Shown in pieces: positions 35,491-48,289 of a stretch of 64,000 nt of DNA. The position numbers and the translations under genes were made by a program. Within the stretch, counting starts at the first letter, position 1, and the number at the start of each line of letters is the position of its first letter. Source of the stretch: Saururus chinensis (taxonomy: Eukaryota; Streptophyta; Magnoliopsida; Piperales; Saururaceae); the NCBI GenBank assembly GCA_035235625.1, contig CP141148.1:14509057-14573056 (forward strand), read 5' to 3'. Under the pieces are notes generated by a model. That model ran no database searches and was not told the DNA's origin. It saw only the letters and a list, made by a program, of their open reading frames with translations.

Positions 35491-35786
35491 TGTGCACGAT
35501 GCTTAGACTCCTTTTATTACTTTATTGCTATGACTATTTAGTTGTGATTGTAGTCTTTTATTTATTGGTTCAGCTGGTCTTAGATTATATTGTATGAACC
35601 GGGCTGGGTTGGTTCAGCTGGTCCGGTTCACTAGGGGGGGATCGTCTCCTATAAGGGGCGGCCTTGACTCTTGTTTTCCAGTTATGCAATTTGGTGATTC
35701 TCAAACTTCTCCCCTTTCTTCAATATTTCTCCCCTTTCCCTGAGCAATTCTCCTAGGTACCGATCGTGCCTGCATCGGGCACATCA
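35491..35786 (+). repeat. 3' LTR of the chromovirus
   Basis: About 296 bp, starting TGTGCACGATGC after the purine-rich GCGGAAGCGTGGTGGAGTG. Matches 23322-23615 at about 94% by eye. Confidence 0.9.
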
Positions 35787-36622
35787 CAATCACTATATCG
35801 ATAGATCAATCACTATCTGTGTTACGTTTCTAGTTTAAACATTCTCGAAGAGAATTCATTCCTAATTGAAGTCAAACTCTTAAACTGACTAAAGGACTAT
35901 ATAAGGGATAGGTAAACATGAAATTGAAGAGAGAAGAACCTAAAATTTAATAGAGAGGAGAGGAGACACTCTTTATCCATTGTTTCCCAAAGGAGATCAT
36001 CTTTGAGCTTCAAGTTTATGCTAATGTCGATTCCTTGAGATGAACAACAAAAGAGAGAGTCTTACACACACCAAATCAAAGAGGAGTTGCAACAATCTTC
36101 AATGGAGAGTTGAAGAAGATCAAGGCTAAAGTCAAAGAATAAGAGGAGCTTGTTTAAGGAGGCTAGAAGAAGACAAAGACAAAGCAATTAGAAGAAAATT
36201 TTGAAGGCAATTCAGGAGAGTAGACTTGAAGGCCAATAACAAAAGGAGTTTGTTAGAGATCTAAACAAATGGGGTTTTGGGTTAGAGTCTCAACAAAGGT
36301 TGGTGGTTTTCTTGTGTCTAAGTAATGTCTTGTTATCTAGTACATTCATTTAGTCAGTGATCGACTGTTGTGGTTTTTTTTACCCTAGTTGGGGTTTTCT
36401 ATGTAAAAAATTGTGTATTATTTTGTGCAGTGCATACTTTGTAGTTTGATTGATAATGGAATGATCATGAATGCATAGTAATTAAGATTTATTATTTTTG
36501 TTGCTTAATTGAAATTATTGCACATAGAGGCTAGAACTCTTAATTCCTACTTCTTTGAAGTACTAGTTTTAAGAACAATCTAGTGATCCGCTTTGCCATC
36601 TAGATATATATTAAACTCTCAG
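35787..36622 (+). mobile_element. 3' LTR of the family X Copia-like element, second part
   Basis: Continues the LTR begun at 22927-23321; together they are about 1.23 kb, in line with the 1257-bp solo copy at 16794-18050. Shared blocks: CCTAGTTGGGGTTTTC, TTAATTCCTACTTC, AGTTTTAAGAACAATC and the end TTAAACTCTCAG. Confidence 0.6.
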
Positions 36623-36639
36623 TAGCTGTAACCATCAAG

Positions 36640-37057
36640 GATCCAACTCTACTTCATCCACCACCACTCACAAGTGGCCTCCTTGTCAAATTTTCAAACA
36701 GTACGGTCACCCAACACTACGATGTCGTCACATCTTTGATCATGCCTACCAGCCATTACTTTTGGCCTCTCCTGCAAGTGTGATAGATGTTGGAAGTTCT
36801 TCTGACTATAATTGGTATTCTCATTTGGACGCAGTGCTACCTATCATATGGTGAATGATCTATTAGCTCTCTGACTATTCTCCTTATCCTAGCAATATAA
36901 TGATCAGATTTTGGTTGGTAATGGCTCAGGTTTGCCAATTTCTCATTCTAGCTCTTCCCGACTATCTCCCTGTTTGGTGCTTAACAATGCTTTATATGTT
37001 CCTGGCATCATAAAAAATTTATTATCTATCTCTCAGCTTAATAAGGACCATGATTAT
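36640..37057 (+). mobile_element. Copia-A, segment 1: gag end and start of pol
   Basis: Shows a degenerate zinc knuckle (CQIFKQYGHPTLRC near 36688), DHAYQ, and the start of the protease/pre-integrase region (LVGNGSGLPISHS, LNNALYVPGIIKNLLSISQ). The wording is that of Ale/Retrofit-type plant Copia elements. It is a broken fossil, interrupted at 37058 by Copia-B. 37053-37057 is ATTAT, the likely target duplication of Copia-B. Confidence 0.8.
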
Positions 37058-38062
37058 TGTAGAGTGGCTGACCATCTGAAGTGTGGCGGTCCTTGGGCCA
37101 AGGGGGAGATGCAGAGCATAAAAATCCAATCTTTACAATGATTAAACTACACAAGAGGCATAAATAAACAATTACATAAGCAATAAACCATCCAATCAAG
37201 GGCATGCATATAATCAAACTGAAATAGAGGAGCAATTACGCATTGACCTTGGGCTGATCAGCTCCCTGGATGTCCTCTAGCCTTCACATGGTTGTCCAAT
37301 TACAATTGTAACACAATTGAATAAGCAAGGGATGGGGTTTTACCTCTTTTGTGTAGATCTCTCTTTACCCTTCTTATTGGATTGAAATCTCTGCAAGGAG
37401 GGTGTGCCAAGCTTTTTCTTTGAACCTCCAACCATCAAGGAGAGAGATATCCTTCAAGCACCATGTGCAAGAGTGGAAAAGAGGAGAAGAGAGGGGCGGC
37501 CAGCAAGGTTTTTCTCCAAAAACCTAGAGGAGGCCGAACTTAAGAGAGGGATGGGGGTGGATTGGGAGAGAGGAGAGGAGAGTGGGGCGGCTTGCTTAGG
37601 GCACTCCTCTCCCTCTTCTATCTCTTTTATACCCTTCCTCCTTTTCTCTTAATTGGGCTTCTTAAGCAAGCTTAGTTAATTGGACCCTTGCTGAAATTTC
37701 CAGGTTCTTATTAGAGGGTTTGGCACAACAGGAGTGGGCTCTGCTCCTCAAAGCTTGTGGAGGCTTGGACCCCCTGCACACGGCCAAGCCCGCAACAGGG
37801 TTGACCATTTGTTAACCACGGGTTTGACCATTGACACTTAATTCATTAATCGATCCCCATAACGTGTTAATGCACATGCTAGTTACATGCCTAGTGTGCG
37901 TGCGTGACGAATGCGGGTCCCATTAGAATTTGTATCACGATGGCTCATGTGGGGTCGGCGCAATTGCCCCCACTATCCTTGGACCTTGTGACCAGTACTA
38001 GCTCACCCAAACCACGAACTACGTGGACCAAAATGGGCCCGAGCCTATACCTTGGTCTAACA
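37058..38062 (-). repeat. 3' LTR of Copia-B
   Basis: 1005 bp. On the minus strand it starts TGTTAGACCAAGG right after the purine-rich ATAGTGGGGGA. The copy at 42955-43668 shares its two ends and most of the sequence. Confidence 0.85.
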
Positions 38063-38109
38063 TCCCCCACTATGGGTGAAGGGCTCATATTGTCCAATGA
38101 CGACTTGCG

Positions 38110-38376
38110 TTAGTCCTGTCGAGGACCAATACTATGAGCATGCTTAAAAAATAGATCTGTCATTAAGGCCTTAGTAAACCGATCCACCAACATCTTAGTT
38201 GTAGGAATATGACTCACAAACACTTTTCCTATCTGTAGCATGTTGAAAATATAATAGTAATGCACCTCAATGTACATACCCCTGACATTGATCTCCCCAT
38301 TCTTAAGTGTCGACATGGTTGCAAAATTATCACAATTAATATGGAAAAGAGCATCAATCCAATTTTCTAGCCCCAA
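38110..38376 (-). pseudogene. Copia-B RNase H region
   Basis: Blocks INCDNFATMSTLKNGEINVR, GMYIEVHYYYI and the terminal MLVDRFTKALMTDLF, the Copia ADxLTK-like RNase H end. Lies between RT and the 3' LTR, as expected. Confidence 0.7.
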
Positions 38377-38667
38377 TCTTGCTAGAAATTCCTTTATCTA
38401 TACTGCATGGGAAGCTGCAATACTGCATTCATAAAACTTAGCTTCCATCGTAAACTTAGAAACACTCTTATGTTTCTTGCTTGCCCACGATATAGCCCCA
38501 CCTCCAAACATGAAGACGAATCCGGTAGTGGATTTCCTATCATCTGGATCCCCCGCATAGTCTGAATCACTATATCTAGTTAATGACAGATTTTTAGCCT
38601 AATAGGTGAGTTTTAAGTTCTTAGACCCTAAAAGGTACGAAAATACCCTCTTCACTGCTTGCCAGTG

Positions 38668-39516
38668 TTAAAGTCTAGGGTCTTCTTGGTAATGGCTCAG
38701 CAAACCTACCACAAAACTCAAATAAGGTCTTGTACAAGTCATGGTACACATCAAGGTACCAATAGGCACCAACTCAATCCAGAGTCTATCTTCCTCAGTC
38801 CGAGGAGCCATATTCTTATACAACATTATACCCTTGTATATAGGGGACTCAATGATCTTCCAACCAATGACATTGAAGCGTTTGAGAATGCTCTCTATGT
38901 ATGATTCTTGAGATATACTCAGCTTTTTAGCCTTTCTATCTTTGTCAATTTTTATCCCAAGGATGTAGGATGCCTCACCCATGTCTTTCATCTCAAACTG
39001 GGTTTTGAGCCATTCATTTAGACTGTAAATCATACTTAAGTCATTCCCCATGAAGAATATGTCATCTATATACAACGACAACATCATATACCTAGTCTTA
39101 TCTCGGAAACTATAGACACAATGAACGTGCTCATTTACTATGAACACATACTCACTTATCACCTTGTGAAAAGTGAAGTACCATTACCTTGGATATTGTT
39201 TTAGTCCATACAATGATTTTATCAGCTTGCACACCTTGTTCCATGTAAATCTCCTCTAAATCTTCATTTAGGAAGGTAGTTTTTACATCTATCTGGTGTA
39301 GCTCTAAATCAAAATAAGAAACGCATGCTAGAGACATATGATTGAATCAAATCTTGACACAAGTGAGTATGTCTCTTTAAAGTCCATCCCATACACCTGG
39401 GTAAACCCTTTGGCAACTAATCTCGCTTTGTACTTGTTTATTGACACATCTGCCTTGAGCTTCTTTTCGAAGATCCATTTACACCCTATGGTCTTCCTCC
39501 CTTCAGGTAGATCCAC
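38668..39516 (-). pseudogene. Copia-B reverse transcriptase region
   Basis: Copia RT blocks: GCKWIFEKKLKADVSINKYK, ARLVAKGFTQVYGMDFKETY, ELHQIDVKTTFLNEDLEE, MLSLYIDDIFFMGND (catalytic-site block) and LKTQFEMKDMGEASYILGI. Broken. Confidence 0.8.
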
Positions 39517-39839
39517 TAACTCCTAGACCTTGTTCTTTAGGATAGAATCCATCTCCTCTTGAATAGCATTCTGCCATTTTTGAGCATTTGGAAGACTCAA
39601 AGCTTGCTCAAGGGTAATCGGTCATCTAGAGTGGGTTCATGTAACATGACATTGTCTTCCCCTAGCATTGCATAGAAGTCCCTCAACCATGTTGAAGGTC
39701 TTCTTTCCCTCAATGCCCTAGGTTCTTGTTCGGTTTGGTTTTGACCTAATCTAATTACTTCCTCTAGGGTAGTACTAGGACCAATTTCCTTTACAATCAC
39801 AAATAAATCTACTCTTTTATTAGGTATTATAGGGTTTAA

Positions 39840-40826
39840 TTATTCTTCCAAGAAATAAGAGTCTCTAGACTCAATTACCCTCAATGTCTCATCCATGTGG
39901 TGAACCACAAATCTATACCTCTTAGAGTGATCGCAATAACCAATAAAGTTACACTTTATGGTCTTAGGGTCCAATTTAGACCTATGCTGATCAGGCACCT
40001 TTATGTTTGCCCTAGACCCCCACACTTAAGATGCCCTAAGTTTGGACGTCGACCCGTACATAACTCATAAGGTGTCCATATCGACTACCTTTGTGGGTAC
40101 ACAATTAAGGATGTACACGACTGTGTCTAAAGCTTCACCCCGAAAATTGGTTCCTAACTTAGAGTGATTTAACATGGACTTACCATTCCATAAGCATTCT
40201 ATTATGCCTTTCACCCACTCCATTTTGTTGTGGAGTGTACGGTAGGGTGTTTCTGATGCAATATTCCCTGATTGGTACAATAATCTTTAACCATGTTAGA
40301 GGTGTACTCGCCACCCTTGTTAGTTCTCAGGATTTTTACTTTCTTGCCTAACTGGGTCTCTACCTCATCTTTAAACTCCTTAAATTTATCTAAGGCACTA
40401 GATTTCCTATTTATTAGATATATGTACCCATATCTCGAATAGTCTTCTATAAAGGTGATGAAATAGGTCACCCCTCTGTGGGTCTGAACATTTAGGAGAC
40501 CCCTAGATGTCAAAATGAACTACCCCTAATAGTTCATTTTCCCTTTGTCCCTTTTGGAAGGATTGCCTAATCTTCCCCGATAAGCAATCCTCACACATAC
40601 GTAAGTTTTTGGATATTTTCAGTAACAACCCAGCGTTTGACATCTTATGTAGTTTGTCTACATTTACATGACACAAATGCATGTGCCATAGTAGGGCATC
40701 ATCCACGAACAAAATAATATAATCAAAAGAGCTTATTTCATTTGCAATAAGTAAGTCCATTACATCTAAACAATAAAGTCCATCAACTAAAGAAGCAGTA
40801 AAAAGCACTGATCCATCCTTGCCCAC
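39840..40826 (-). pseudogene. Copia-B pre-integrase and integrase region
   Basis: The zinc-binding pre-integrase has LLWHMHLCHVNVDKLHKMSN and CEDCLSGKIRQSFQ. The core shows THRGVTYFITFIEDYSRYGY, ILRTNKGGEYTS and YCTNQGILHQK, then the C-terminal CNFIGYCDHSKRYRF block. Broken. Confidence 0.8.
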
Positions 40827-41236
40827 TGTAGCTTTACTCCCATTGAATCTAACTTCAAATCCTTTTCTTGGTCATAATAGGAATTTAAATCTTATTCCTC
40901 CTGATGGAGGGAGCAAATAGCACGTCTGTGAGCACAAGAGTAGATCCTTCCTTCAAAGGGATTCAATAAGTCCCCATGGTCTCCAGCTTGCAGTTGTGTT
41001 GTTCCCCACGAAGACTTTGTTCTGACTTGGTATGAGATGATCATCTCACCCCTAGAACCCCTCAAATGAGACACATACATTGTGGCTCCAGAATCTAGCT
41101 ACCAAGTCTTCTCCTTGATATCAACTATCATGACCTCTGAGATAACACAAATGATTTCACTGTTCTTGCTCTTGTTGTTTCTTACCTGGTCATCCTTCTG
41201 GGGACAGTTTGTTGCCTGGTAATCTTTCTAGGGACA

Positions 41237-41276
41237 GTTTGCCTCAAAGTGGCCCACCTGGCCACATTTGAAGCAG
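41237..41276 (-). other. Copia-B CCHC zinc knuckle
   Basis: On the minus strand CFKCGQVGHFEANC, a perfect CX2CX4HX4C knuckle, at the end of the gag region. It binds element RNA. Confidence 0.8.
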
Positions 41277-41676
41277 GCACCCTGGGGTTTGTTATCCCCC
41301 TTGTCATTGCCCTTTTTCTAAGGCTTCTTCCCCTGTCTGTTGAAGGCTATTTTCTTTGAAGGTCCTAGCCCCTGTCCACCTTTCTTCCCTCCACCATAGC
41401 TTTGTGCCAGGTTGGCAGTAGTAGCACCTGAAGCATTCACATGGTTTTTCTTTTCCTACTCAAGTCTAAACTTGGCAGTCAGAGCCTCAATTGTAAGCTT
41501 CTGGTCGCTAATGTTGAAGTAGACCACTACACTCTCCTAGAACTTAGGGAGGCTATTCAACACAATAGACAGACTCCCTCAAAGATGGCGTCATCTAATG
41601 TTGTCAGTGCATCAGCAATGATGGACATGTCACTCAAGTGCTCATTCACATCATCGTCCTCATTCATCTTAGAATT

Positions 41677-42033
41677 CTAGTATTTGAAGTGCAACATCCT
41701 CATATGAACCTCAGTCTGCTCTCCATACCTCACAGATACAGCCTCTAGTATCTCTTCGGCAATCTTATACTTTTCAAATAGCTTTTCTATCTTAGGTTCT
41801 ATGAAAGTAAGAATGGTAGACCTAGCCTTGTTGTTATCATCCTTTAGATTGCTATAGGCCTTCTTTTGTGCAACTGAACAATTCTCTAGAAGTGGCTCAA
41901 TAACCTGCTCTATGACATGAGCAAGGTCAAAGAGTGTTAGGATATGATGTATCCTCCTCTTCCACACCAAGTAATTATCAGCATTCAGCTTCTCTATTTT
42001 TCCTAATTTAGAGGTGACAATCTTAGAAGCCAT
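41677..42033 (-). pseudogene. Copia-B gag N-terminal region
   Basis: Starts MASKIVTSKLGKIEKLNADN, then YLVWKRRIHHILTLFDLAHV and YKIAEEILEAVSVRYGEQTE. This is the UBN2-type gag domain of plant Copia elements. It starts about 900 bp inside the 5' LTR. Confidence 0.75.
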
Positions 42034-42940
42034 TTTACAACTACGAAGAATAAGGCAAAGAGACAGGAATTAATACTACGTTATGACCAAAAGCTTCTTA
42101 GTTATTGTTTAGACTCACTTACTCTAACAAACAGCAAAGGGATAAGTATATTATGCTGATTCAATTAGATTAATTACACATAAATTAGGTTTAAGTCACT
42201 AGCAAGTGAAAAACCCTAACTACCCTTTAGTCCCCTTCAGGAAAGTTACTCTAATTATGCAATTATGTGTTTATGGCTTATGCAATCCCTTAAACACACC
42301 CAATCAAAACCAAACACCTCTTAGGGTTGCTGGAATTATTAATTTTTTGTCCAAAGAAATATTGGTGTAAAATTATTAAAATAGCCCTAGGGCTAATTCG
42401 GTCTTTTCAATCTTAAAAATCATACCAAAATAAAACACCCAATAATCATTCAATAAACATTCAAGAAAATGACTAATATTATATACAACAAGTATTAATC
42501 CGCACATATAGCCCCTATGAATTGACCAAAATGGCCCTAGGGCTAAACTAGCCAATTTACACTATACTCTAATCCACTTAATTAATTGAAGTCACACAAA
42601 ATAATTAATTAAATCTACCAGACCAGAAAGTATGTGTGAGAGTAGAGAGTGATAAAAAAAATTTAATTGAGCAAAAAAATTAACACGGGTGAATTTACCC
42701 TTTTGCCCACACATGCCAAATGCACAATTCCGAGTAAATTAACTAATCATGAAAATTCTAGCAATCAAAACATGTCAATCAGTGCCAAATATACTCAATT
42801 TCAATTCAATAGAAAAATCTCTATTAATTGATTAAGTGTATTAATCAAATTAGGGTTTTCCCCCTTTCAAGCATCAAGACCCTAAATCGGGTAACAAGAT
42901 TCGATCTTTATGAAAATCAACAACCGATTCCCCCAACCTA

Positions 42941-42953
42941 GGCTGTGATACCA
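42941..42953 (-). other. primer-binding site of Copia-B
   Basis: TGGTATCACAGCC on the minus strand, almost the canonical initiator-Met tRNA site TGGTATCAGAGC, next to the 5' LTR edge at 42955. Confidence 0.7.
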
Positions 42954-42954
42954 C

Positions 42955-43668
42955 TATAGAGTGGCTGACTAGTTGAAGTGTGGTGGTCCTTGGACCAAGG
43001 GGAGCGTAGAGCATAAAAATCCAATCTTAACAATGATTAACTACACAAGAGGCATAAATAACAATTACATAAGCAATAAATCATCCAATCAAGGGCATGC
43101 ATATAATCAAACTGAAAGAGGAGCAGTTATGCACTAACCTTGGGCTATTGAGCTCCTTTGATGTCCTCTAGCCTTCACATGGTTGTCTGATTACAATTGT
43201 AACACAATTGGATAAGCAAGGGATAGGGGTTTTACCTCTTATGTGTAGATCCCTCTTTACCCTTCTTCTTGTATTGAAATCTCTGCAAGGAGGGTGTGCT
43301 ATGCCTTGTCTTTGAAGCCCCAACCAGCAAGGAGGGAGATCTCCTTCAAGCACCATGTCCAAGACTGGAAGAGGGGAGAAGAGAGGGGCGACCAGCAAGG
43401 TTTTTCTCCAAAAACACGGGAGGAGGCCAAACTTGAGAGAGGGATGGCGGCAGATTGGGAGAGAGGAGAGGAGAGTTGGGCGGCTTGCTTAGGGCACTCC
43501 TCTCCCTCTTCTATCCCTTTTATAACCCTCCTCCTTTTCTCTTAATTGGGCTTCTTAAGTGGGCTTATGACCGCCCCTACTAACCTTGGACCTCATCGCC
43601 CATACTAGTCACCCGAACCATGAACAACGTGGACAAAAATGGGCCCGATCCCATACCTTGGTCCAACA
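42955..43668 (-). repeat. 5' LTR of Copia-B
   Basis: 714 bp, sharing ends and most blocks with 37058-38062 but shorter. The right edge CCTTGGTCCAACA is followed by CTTAT, the imperfect partner of ATTAT at 37053-37057. Confidence 0.85.
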
Positions 43669-44516
43669 CTTATATTGTGGTATTAACCTCTTGTGGTTTT
43701 CATGCTAAGGATCAAACAATGGGAAGAATTCTCCTATAGGGGCTGAGTAAAAATGGCTTGTGACAATTGTCATTTTCGAATAAGGCATCGTCCCTAGTCT
43801 CTCTTGTTAAAGGAAAGGCTTCTAGCTCTATTTGGCATGGGTGGCTTGGATACCTGCCCCTCCAATGGTTTGATCAAGAATTAATAAATGTGGCTTGCCA
43901 TTGTTTACCCCATTTAAAAATGAATATTATGAAGCCTATCAATTAGGCAAACCACAAAGATTGCCGTTTGTTCCATCACAACCTAAGACCTCTCAACCCC
44001 TAGAACTTTTATTTGTTGATTTTTGGGGACCATTCCCTATTTCTTCTGTTCATAGATTCCAATGTTATTTGTCTCTAATTGATTGTTATAGCTGATTTAC
44101 TTGGTTATTTCCATTTACATAAAAGGCAGAGGTATTTGAAGTTTTTAAACGATTTCACAAATTTATTGAAAACTATTTGGGTCTCAAACTAAAAAAATTT
44201 CAAAGTAATGTTAGTGGTGAATTTGTGAACTCCAACTTTAAACAATATTTTTCATTGAATGACATTGTTCGCATGCTTTGCTGCCCCCATACACCACAAT
44301 AAAATGAGGTGCTTGAGCGGAGCATCATCATATAGTTGAGACAGGTCTTAAACTCTTGACCCATTCTTATGTTCCTTAGTATTATTGGAATTCAACCTTC
44401 ACCATCATTGTTCATTTTATTAACAGGCTTCCTTCTTCCCCTATTGCTCATTCGAGCCCATGGGAGTTATTATTTCGGTGTCATCCTAACTATTAGTGAC
44501 TTCGAGCCTTTGGATG
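43669..44516 (+). mobile_element. Copia-A, segment 2: pre-integrase and integrase
   Basis: Blocks include IWHGWLGYLPLQWFDQELIN-like pre-integrase text near 43825-43890, CHCLPHLK near 43890-43920, LELLFVDFWGPFPISSVHRF and LIDCYS (integrase core start) near 44000-44095, then FINRLPSSPI and the LRAFGC block that is cut at 44516. GGATG at 44512-44516 is the target duplication of the next insertion. Broken. Confidence 0.8.
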
Positions 44517-44769
44517 TGTAATGCCCCTGATTTTCCTCACGATTTTCTATGTTTTTCCTACGATTTTTCAGTTCATTTTTAGCGGGAAAATATGATGCTT
44601 CGGCGTATTTGGTCATGACCCGTATAGTCGGGTGTGAGTCCAATCGTAGGCCACGGGCCTAGACGCGCATTTACGGCGCAAAAAATCGTTAAAGAAGGAG
44701 ACTGTAGATGATAAGGGAAAAATGAAAAAAAAATATACAGAAGATCAGATCGGGCTAGGCCCGATCGAG

Positions 44770-46800
44770 ATAAAAAATTGGAACAGTGTTTTCCCCCCCC
44801 TTCTCTGGCTTCTCTCTGTCCCAGCCGCCGGTGGGCTGCAAGGCCACCGCCACCGGCTCCTCCCCAGCTGTGTGACGGCACGGGGACCGCCGTCCCGGCC
44901 CCACGGCCGCTCTGCCGTCCACCCCGTGCTCCTCCCCTGTTCCGCCGATCTCTCTGCTCTCTCTCTGTTTGGTGCTATGGCAGCACCGGCGGTGGCCGGT
45001 GGTCTCCGCCCAGCCTCCCTCCGGCCAGCCTTGGGCCAGCGACGGCAAGGCCGCCGCCCTGGCCAGTCCTGCCGGCTCCCCCACCTGGATCGTCCCGGTT
45101 AGCTCTCTCTGCCCCTCTCTGTATTGTGTTGTACCGCTGCCACCACGGGCCGGCAAGGCCTTGCCGGCCGGCCACGGCTCCGCCCTAGGCCGGTGACGGC
45201 GGGAGGCCACCCCTCCCAGCCCAGTGGGCCTCCGCTCCGCTGGCCCATCCCATTTCCCCCTCTCTGCCCTGTTTTCCGCCAGCGCTCTATTTTGGTGAAA
45301 CGGAGGCCGCCGGCGGCGATTTGTAGCCGACACAACCCCCATCCAGATCCGCCTTGGTCTAGCGAAGGTGGTGAACCACCCCTCCCTGCCCGGTTCCTCC
45401 TCCTCGCCCTCTGTCCTTCCTCTGCTTGTTCCGGACATGCCGGAAGTTGCTGCCTTTTTGCTGAAGACAGCTCCGCCCAGCATTCGTCCGGCCAGCCATA
45501 GGCCGGCGACCGCATGGTGAGCCCCAGCCAGCTCCACCACCCCCTTGGCCACTCCGCCCTTACTGGGTTCCCCCGGCTAGTCCCTCATCTTCCCTATTTT
45601 TGGCCGTGTCTGGGTTCAGTAGCGGCCGCCGGTAGCTGAACGCCGGACTTGTCCCACCACACCTTTGTTCGGCTTCTCTCCGGCCTGGCAACAACAGTGG
45701 ATGTTTCCACCCAGCCCGGTTTAGCCTTCGTCTCATCCGTTCTGCTAGAACGAGATCTGTCGCCCACTAGTTGATGTGCTCGTCCACAAAAAAAAATCGA
45801 GCCTTTGCTCCTCACTGTGCAATTTGTCCGGCGTGTCGCCGTTGACTTTGGCCATCACCTATGGCTGGAGATAGCTCCTCCTAGCCGCTAGGGCCACGAT
45901 GGAGTCGGCCAGAGCCGCCAATAACCCCTGCTCCTTTGTGCCCCAGGGTTTTTCACCCGTTTTGGGCCACTGTAGCGTCTCCTCTGGACGCTTGTAGTTG
46001 GGTGGGTCTCAGCCTAGAGATGGCTGGCTGCCCTAGTGCGGCACCGCCCCTCTTCTTCGGCATGAGGTAGGTTCCCCCTCTGCCAATGATATGTGTTTGA
46101 CCGCGCTATAGAGAGCGCCATGTTTTGCCCTCTTACCGTCCTACCTCCACTGGACACCATATGCCCTCTAGTCGGCCTACCTTGACACGACAATGGCAAA
46201 GGCCATCTTTGTCGGTCACCACCCTTGGTATGGCCCTACCACCCTTCTGAGTTTTGGGCCGACACCGTCTCACCCTCTCCCCCCTCCCTTTGGCCGCGTG
46301 TGCAAGTAGCCATGTGTGAGGGTTTGGGTATTGATGCCGCTTTGGCGCTGCCCGACCGTCAGATGGCTTTGCTATCATCTGGAGTTGACATTGGAGTCCT
46401 CCACCACCTCTCCTTCGTCATTGAGAGTTGCCCCATGCCCTCCACCCTTATGTGGGTCCTTGTAAACGCAAAATCAACGCCGTTGGGTGCTGTCCACGGC
46501 CGATTTCGATGTTTTGTGACCTATTGGGTATTGTTCAACCACTGATCGAATCTTAGTGAGTACACCCTGCCTTTCGGTCGCACCTGCCACTCGTTGGCAC
46601 GAACTTTCTTCAGGCCGCCCCTAGTGTGCTGCCGTGGATCGCGGATTTTACCGCATTGATTTTGACACCTTATTTGGCCGTGTATAGTTCCGGCACTTCT
46701 TAAAACCTCAGGACATCAACTCTCTTAGCTAGGCAATGGTTTTGACTGCCAACTCTGCCACCGACGCCACCACCGTCGTGTGCTCTCCATCAAACGTCAT
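44770..46800. other. GC-rich block inside the 4.7-kb solo LTR
   Basis: Long runs of CCG, GGC and CCACC words on the plus strand give overlapping open frames on both strands, up to 265 codons on the minus strand (44755-45552). The composition differs sharply from the AT-rich surroundings. No protein family is recognisable. Perhaps the promoter and leader part of the LTR. Confidence 0.55.
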
Positions 46801-47769
46801 GATGACGAGGTAGGGGAGCTTTGAACTCATAATTTCATCACAGCATGCTTTGAATGAGTAGCAACATGCTAGGCTTGTATAATTTCATGTTTTGGATATT
46901 AAATCATGACATGTATGCATGATGTAAGATAGTGAATTATGCCACTTTGAGATATATGTATGTATGTATGTGAGTTGTAAGGATGTTTTATGTATGTGTG
47001 TGATGGACATGCTAGTGATGGCTAGCGATGCCAAGTAAGTTGCGTATGTGGACTTTGTGTGAGGGCATAGATAAGGGCGATGGACAATAAGAGGTGGAAA
47101 AGTGTTTGGTGACGATTTGTATGTGTATGTGGATGTGTAAGCGTGTGACAAAAGACAACAGATGTAGGTTTGCCAAGCAAGGAGTGGAGCAGATTGGTTT
47201 GGTTCGGTTTGGAGCGTATGTCAGGGGTTCTGTAAGTAAGATGACTTAGGCTTGGAGCCTTATGAGGGTTTATTAGACAGTAAGAGCGTGCATAATTGTA
47301 CAAGCATAACATACAAATTATGAAGTGAAAAGTAAGTATAATAAGTGAGGAATTAAGTAAGAGGATGATAACGGGGATCTGCTGTGAGGAGCTCAGTTTG
47401 ACGATGTAAGTAAGATGTTTGATCGTAAGGTGGATGTCAGAGGATGTATGTGTACGTAAGGATTTGTATACGGTGAGTTATGTGTGACTTGGACGGGTAA
47501 GTGAAGTCTGCTGCCCCGACGAACTAGGGTTCGGATCGGGCTCAACTTCAGTTTGATTAGTCGAGGATTGTGAGTTTGTGTGGCATAATTGTACCGCATA
47601 ATATACTTAATTCAAACTTGAATTATGAGAAAGTTAATAATAGCATTGTGAGTTTGAGACCTGAGGGTTTGACGGATTAAGTTCCGTGTTTGAGCTAGCC
47701 GATAATGAATCAGCTGAGCACTTCTTATGTCTTGCCATGGTGGTTATCCTACATGATTTTTGTCTGTGT

Positions 47770-48075
47770 GCTATATAGAGCACCGGACGTCTGATGCTCT
47801 ATTGAGAGCGATGTATGCTTTGTTTTGGGTCTGTGTGCTGTATTTATCCCAGACGTTTGATGCTCTGGTGAGAGCGCTCTAAGTTTCCGCCCCTCGGGGG
47901 TTCTGTATGTTTCTGCCTATAGATGGCACTGTATGTTCTGCCCAAGAGTGGCATTATAAGATTTCTACCCAAAAGTGGCACTGGCACTATAAGACCCATT
48001 ATGGTGGGCAATTCTATGGCACTATAAGACCCCTTATGTGTGAGCAATTGTATGACCCCTTATGTGTGGGTGTAT
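47770..48075. repeat. degenerate short repeats in the solo LTR
   Basis: Two units of GTGTGCT..AT...GACGTYTGATGCTCT..TGAGAGCG (near 47767 and 47830), then several GTGGCACTATAAGACC- and CCCCTTATGTGTG-like units to about 48075. Local tandem growth typical of long LTRs. Confidence 0.6.
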
Positions 48076-48289
48076 GTATGCGCGCTCAGGTAAGTAGTAT
48101 CATGGATCTACTCTTACCTGTTTGATCCTGTGCCCCATGAGAATAGGTGTGCCTTACCTTCGGAAAAGTCCATGGCATCTAGTCACTCCCCGGAGGTTAA
48201 GGTGATGCCCCAGTGGCATTCTTTTCCTTTTCGACGCTGGAGCTTATTAGCTGTAATGAGCTTCAGTAGTCGATAGTATGTATATGACT

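Larger units (their letters stand above)
23322..35786 (+). mobile_element. Ty3/Gypsy chromovirus-type element, split by a nested Athila-like element
   Basis: The LTRs are 23322-23615 and 35491-35786, about 295 bp each, starting TGTGCA and ending near GGGCACATCA; by eye they are about 94% alike, implying an age of one to a few million years under usual plant rates. Internal parts in order, all in gag-protease-RT-RNase H-integrase order: gag from 30877, CCHC-like knuckle near 32020, protease near 32245, RT 32690-33500, RNase H near 33680, integrase 34200-34900, C-terminal tail to 35480. It is broken, with several interruptions. The host sequence is the 3' LTR of family X. A clear 5-bp duplication was not found; the ten bases TGTGCACGAT just before the left LTR copy the start of the right LTR. 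Confidence 0.85.
37058..43668 (-). mobile_element. Copia-B: Ty1/Copia element inserted in Copia-A, minus strand
   Basis: LTRs are 37058-38062 and 42955-43668, both with the block AGAGTGGCTGAC at the left edge and GGTCTAACA or GGTCCAACA at the right edge; they differ in length (1005 and 714 bp). The target duplication is ATTAT/CTTAT. Minus-strand parts in order: gag 42033-41677, CCHC knuckle near 41276-41237, pre-integrase/integrase 40826-39840, RT 39516-38668, RNase H 38376-38110, polypurine tract next to 38062. Primer site at 42953-42941. It is broken at many points and moderately old. Confidence 0.85.

Noticed and set aside
44755-45552. 265-codon minus-strand open frame, the longest on that strand in the right half
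   Set aside because: It lies in the GC-rich part of a solo LTR, where all frames stay open because stop codons are AT-rich. It has low complexity (Gly, Arg, Ala, Pro) and overlaps other open frames on both strands.
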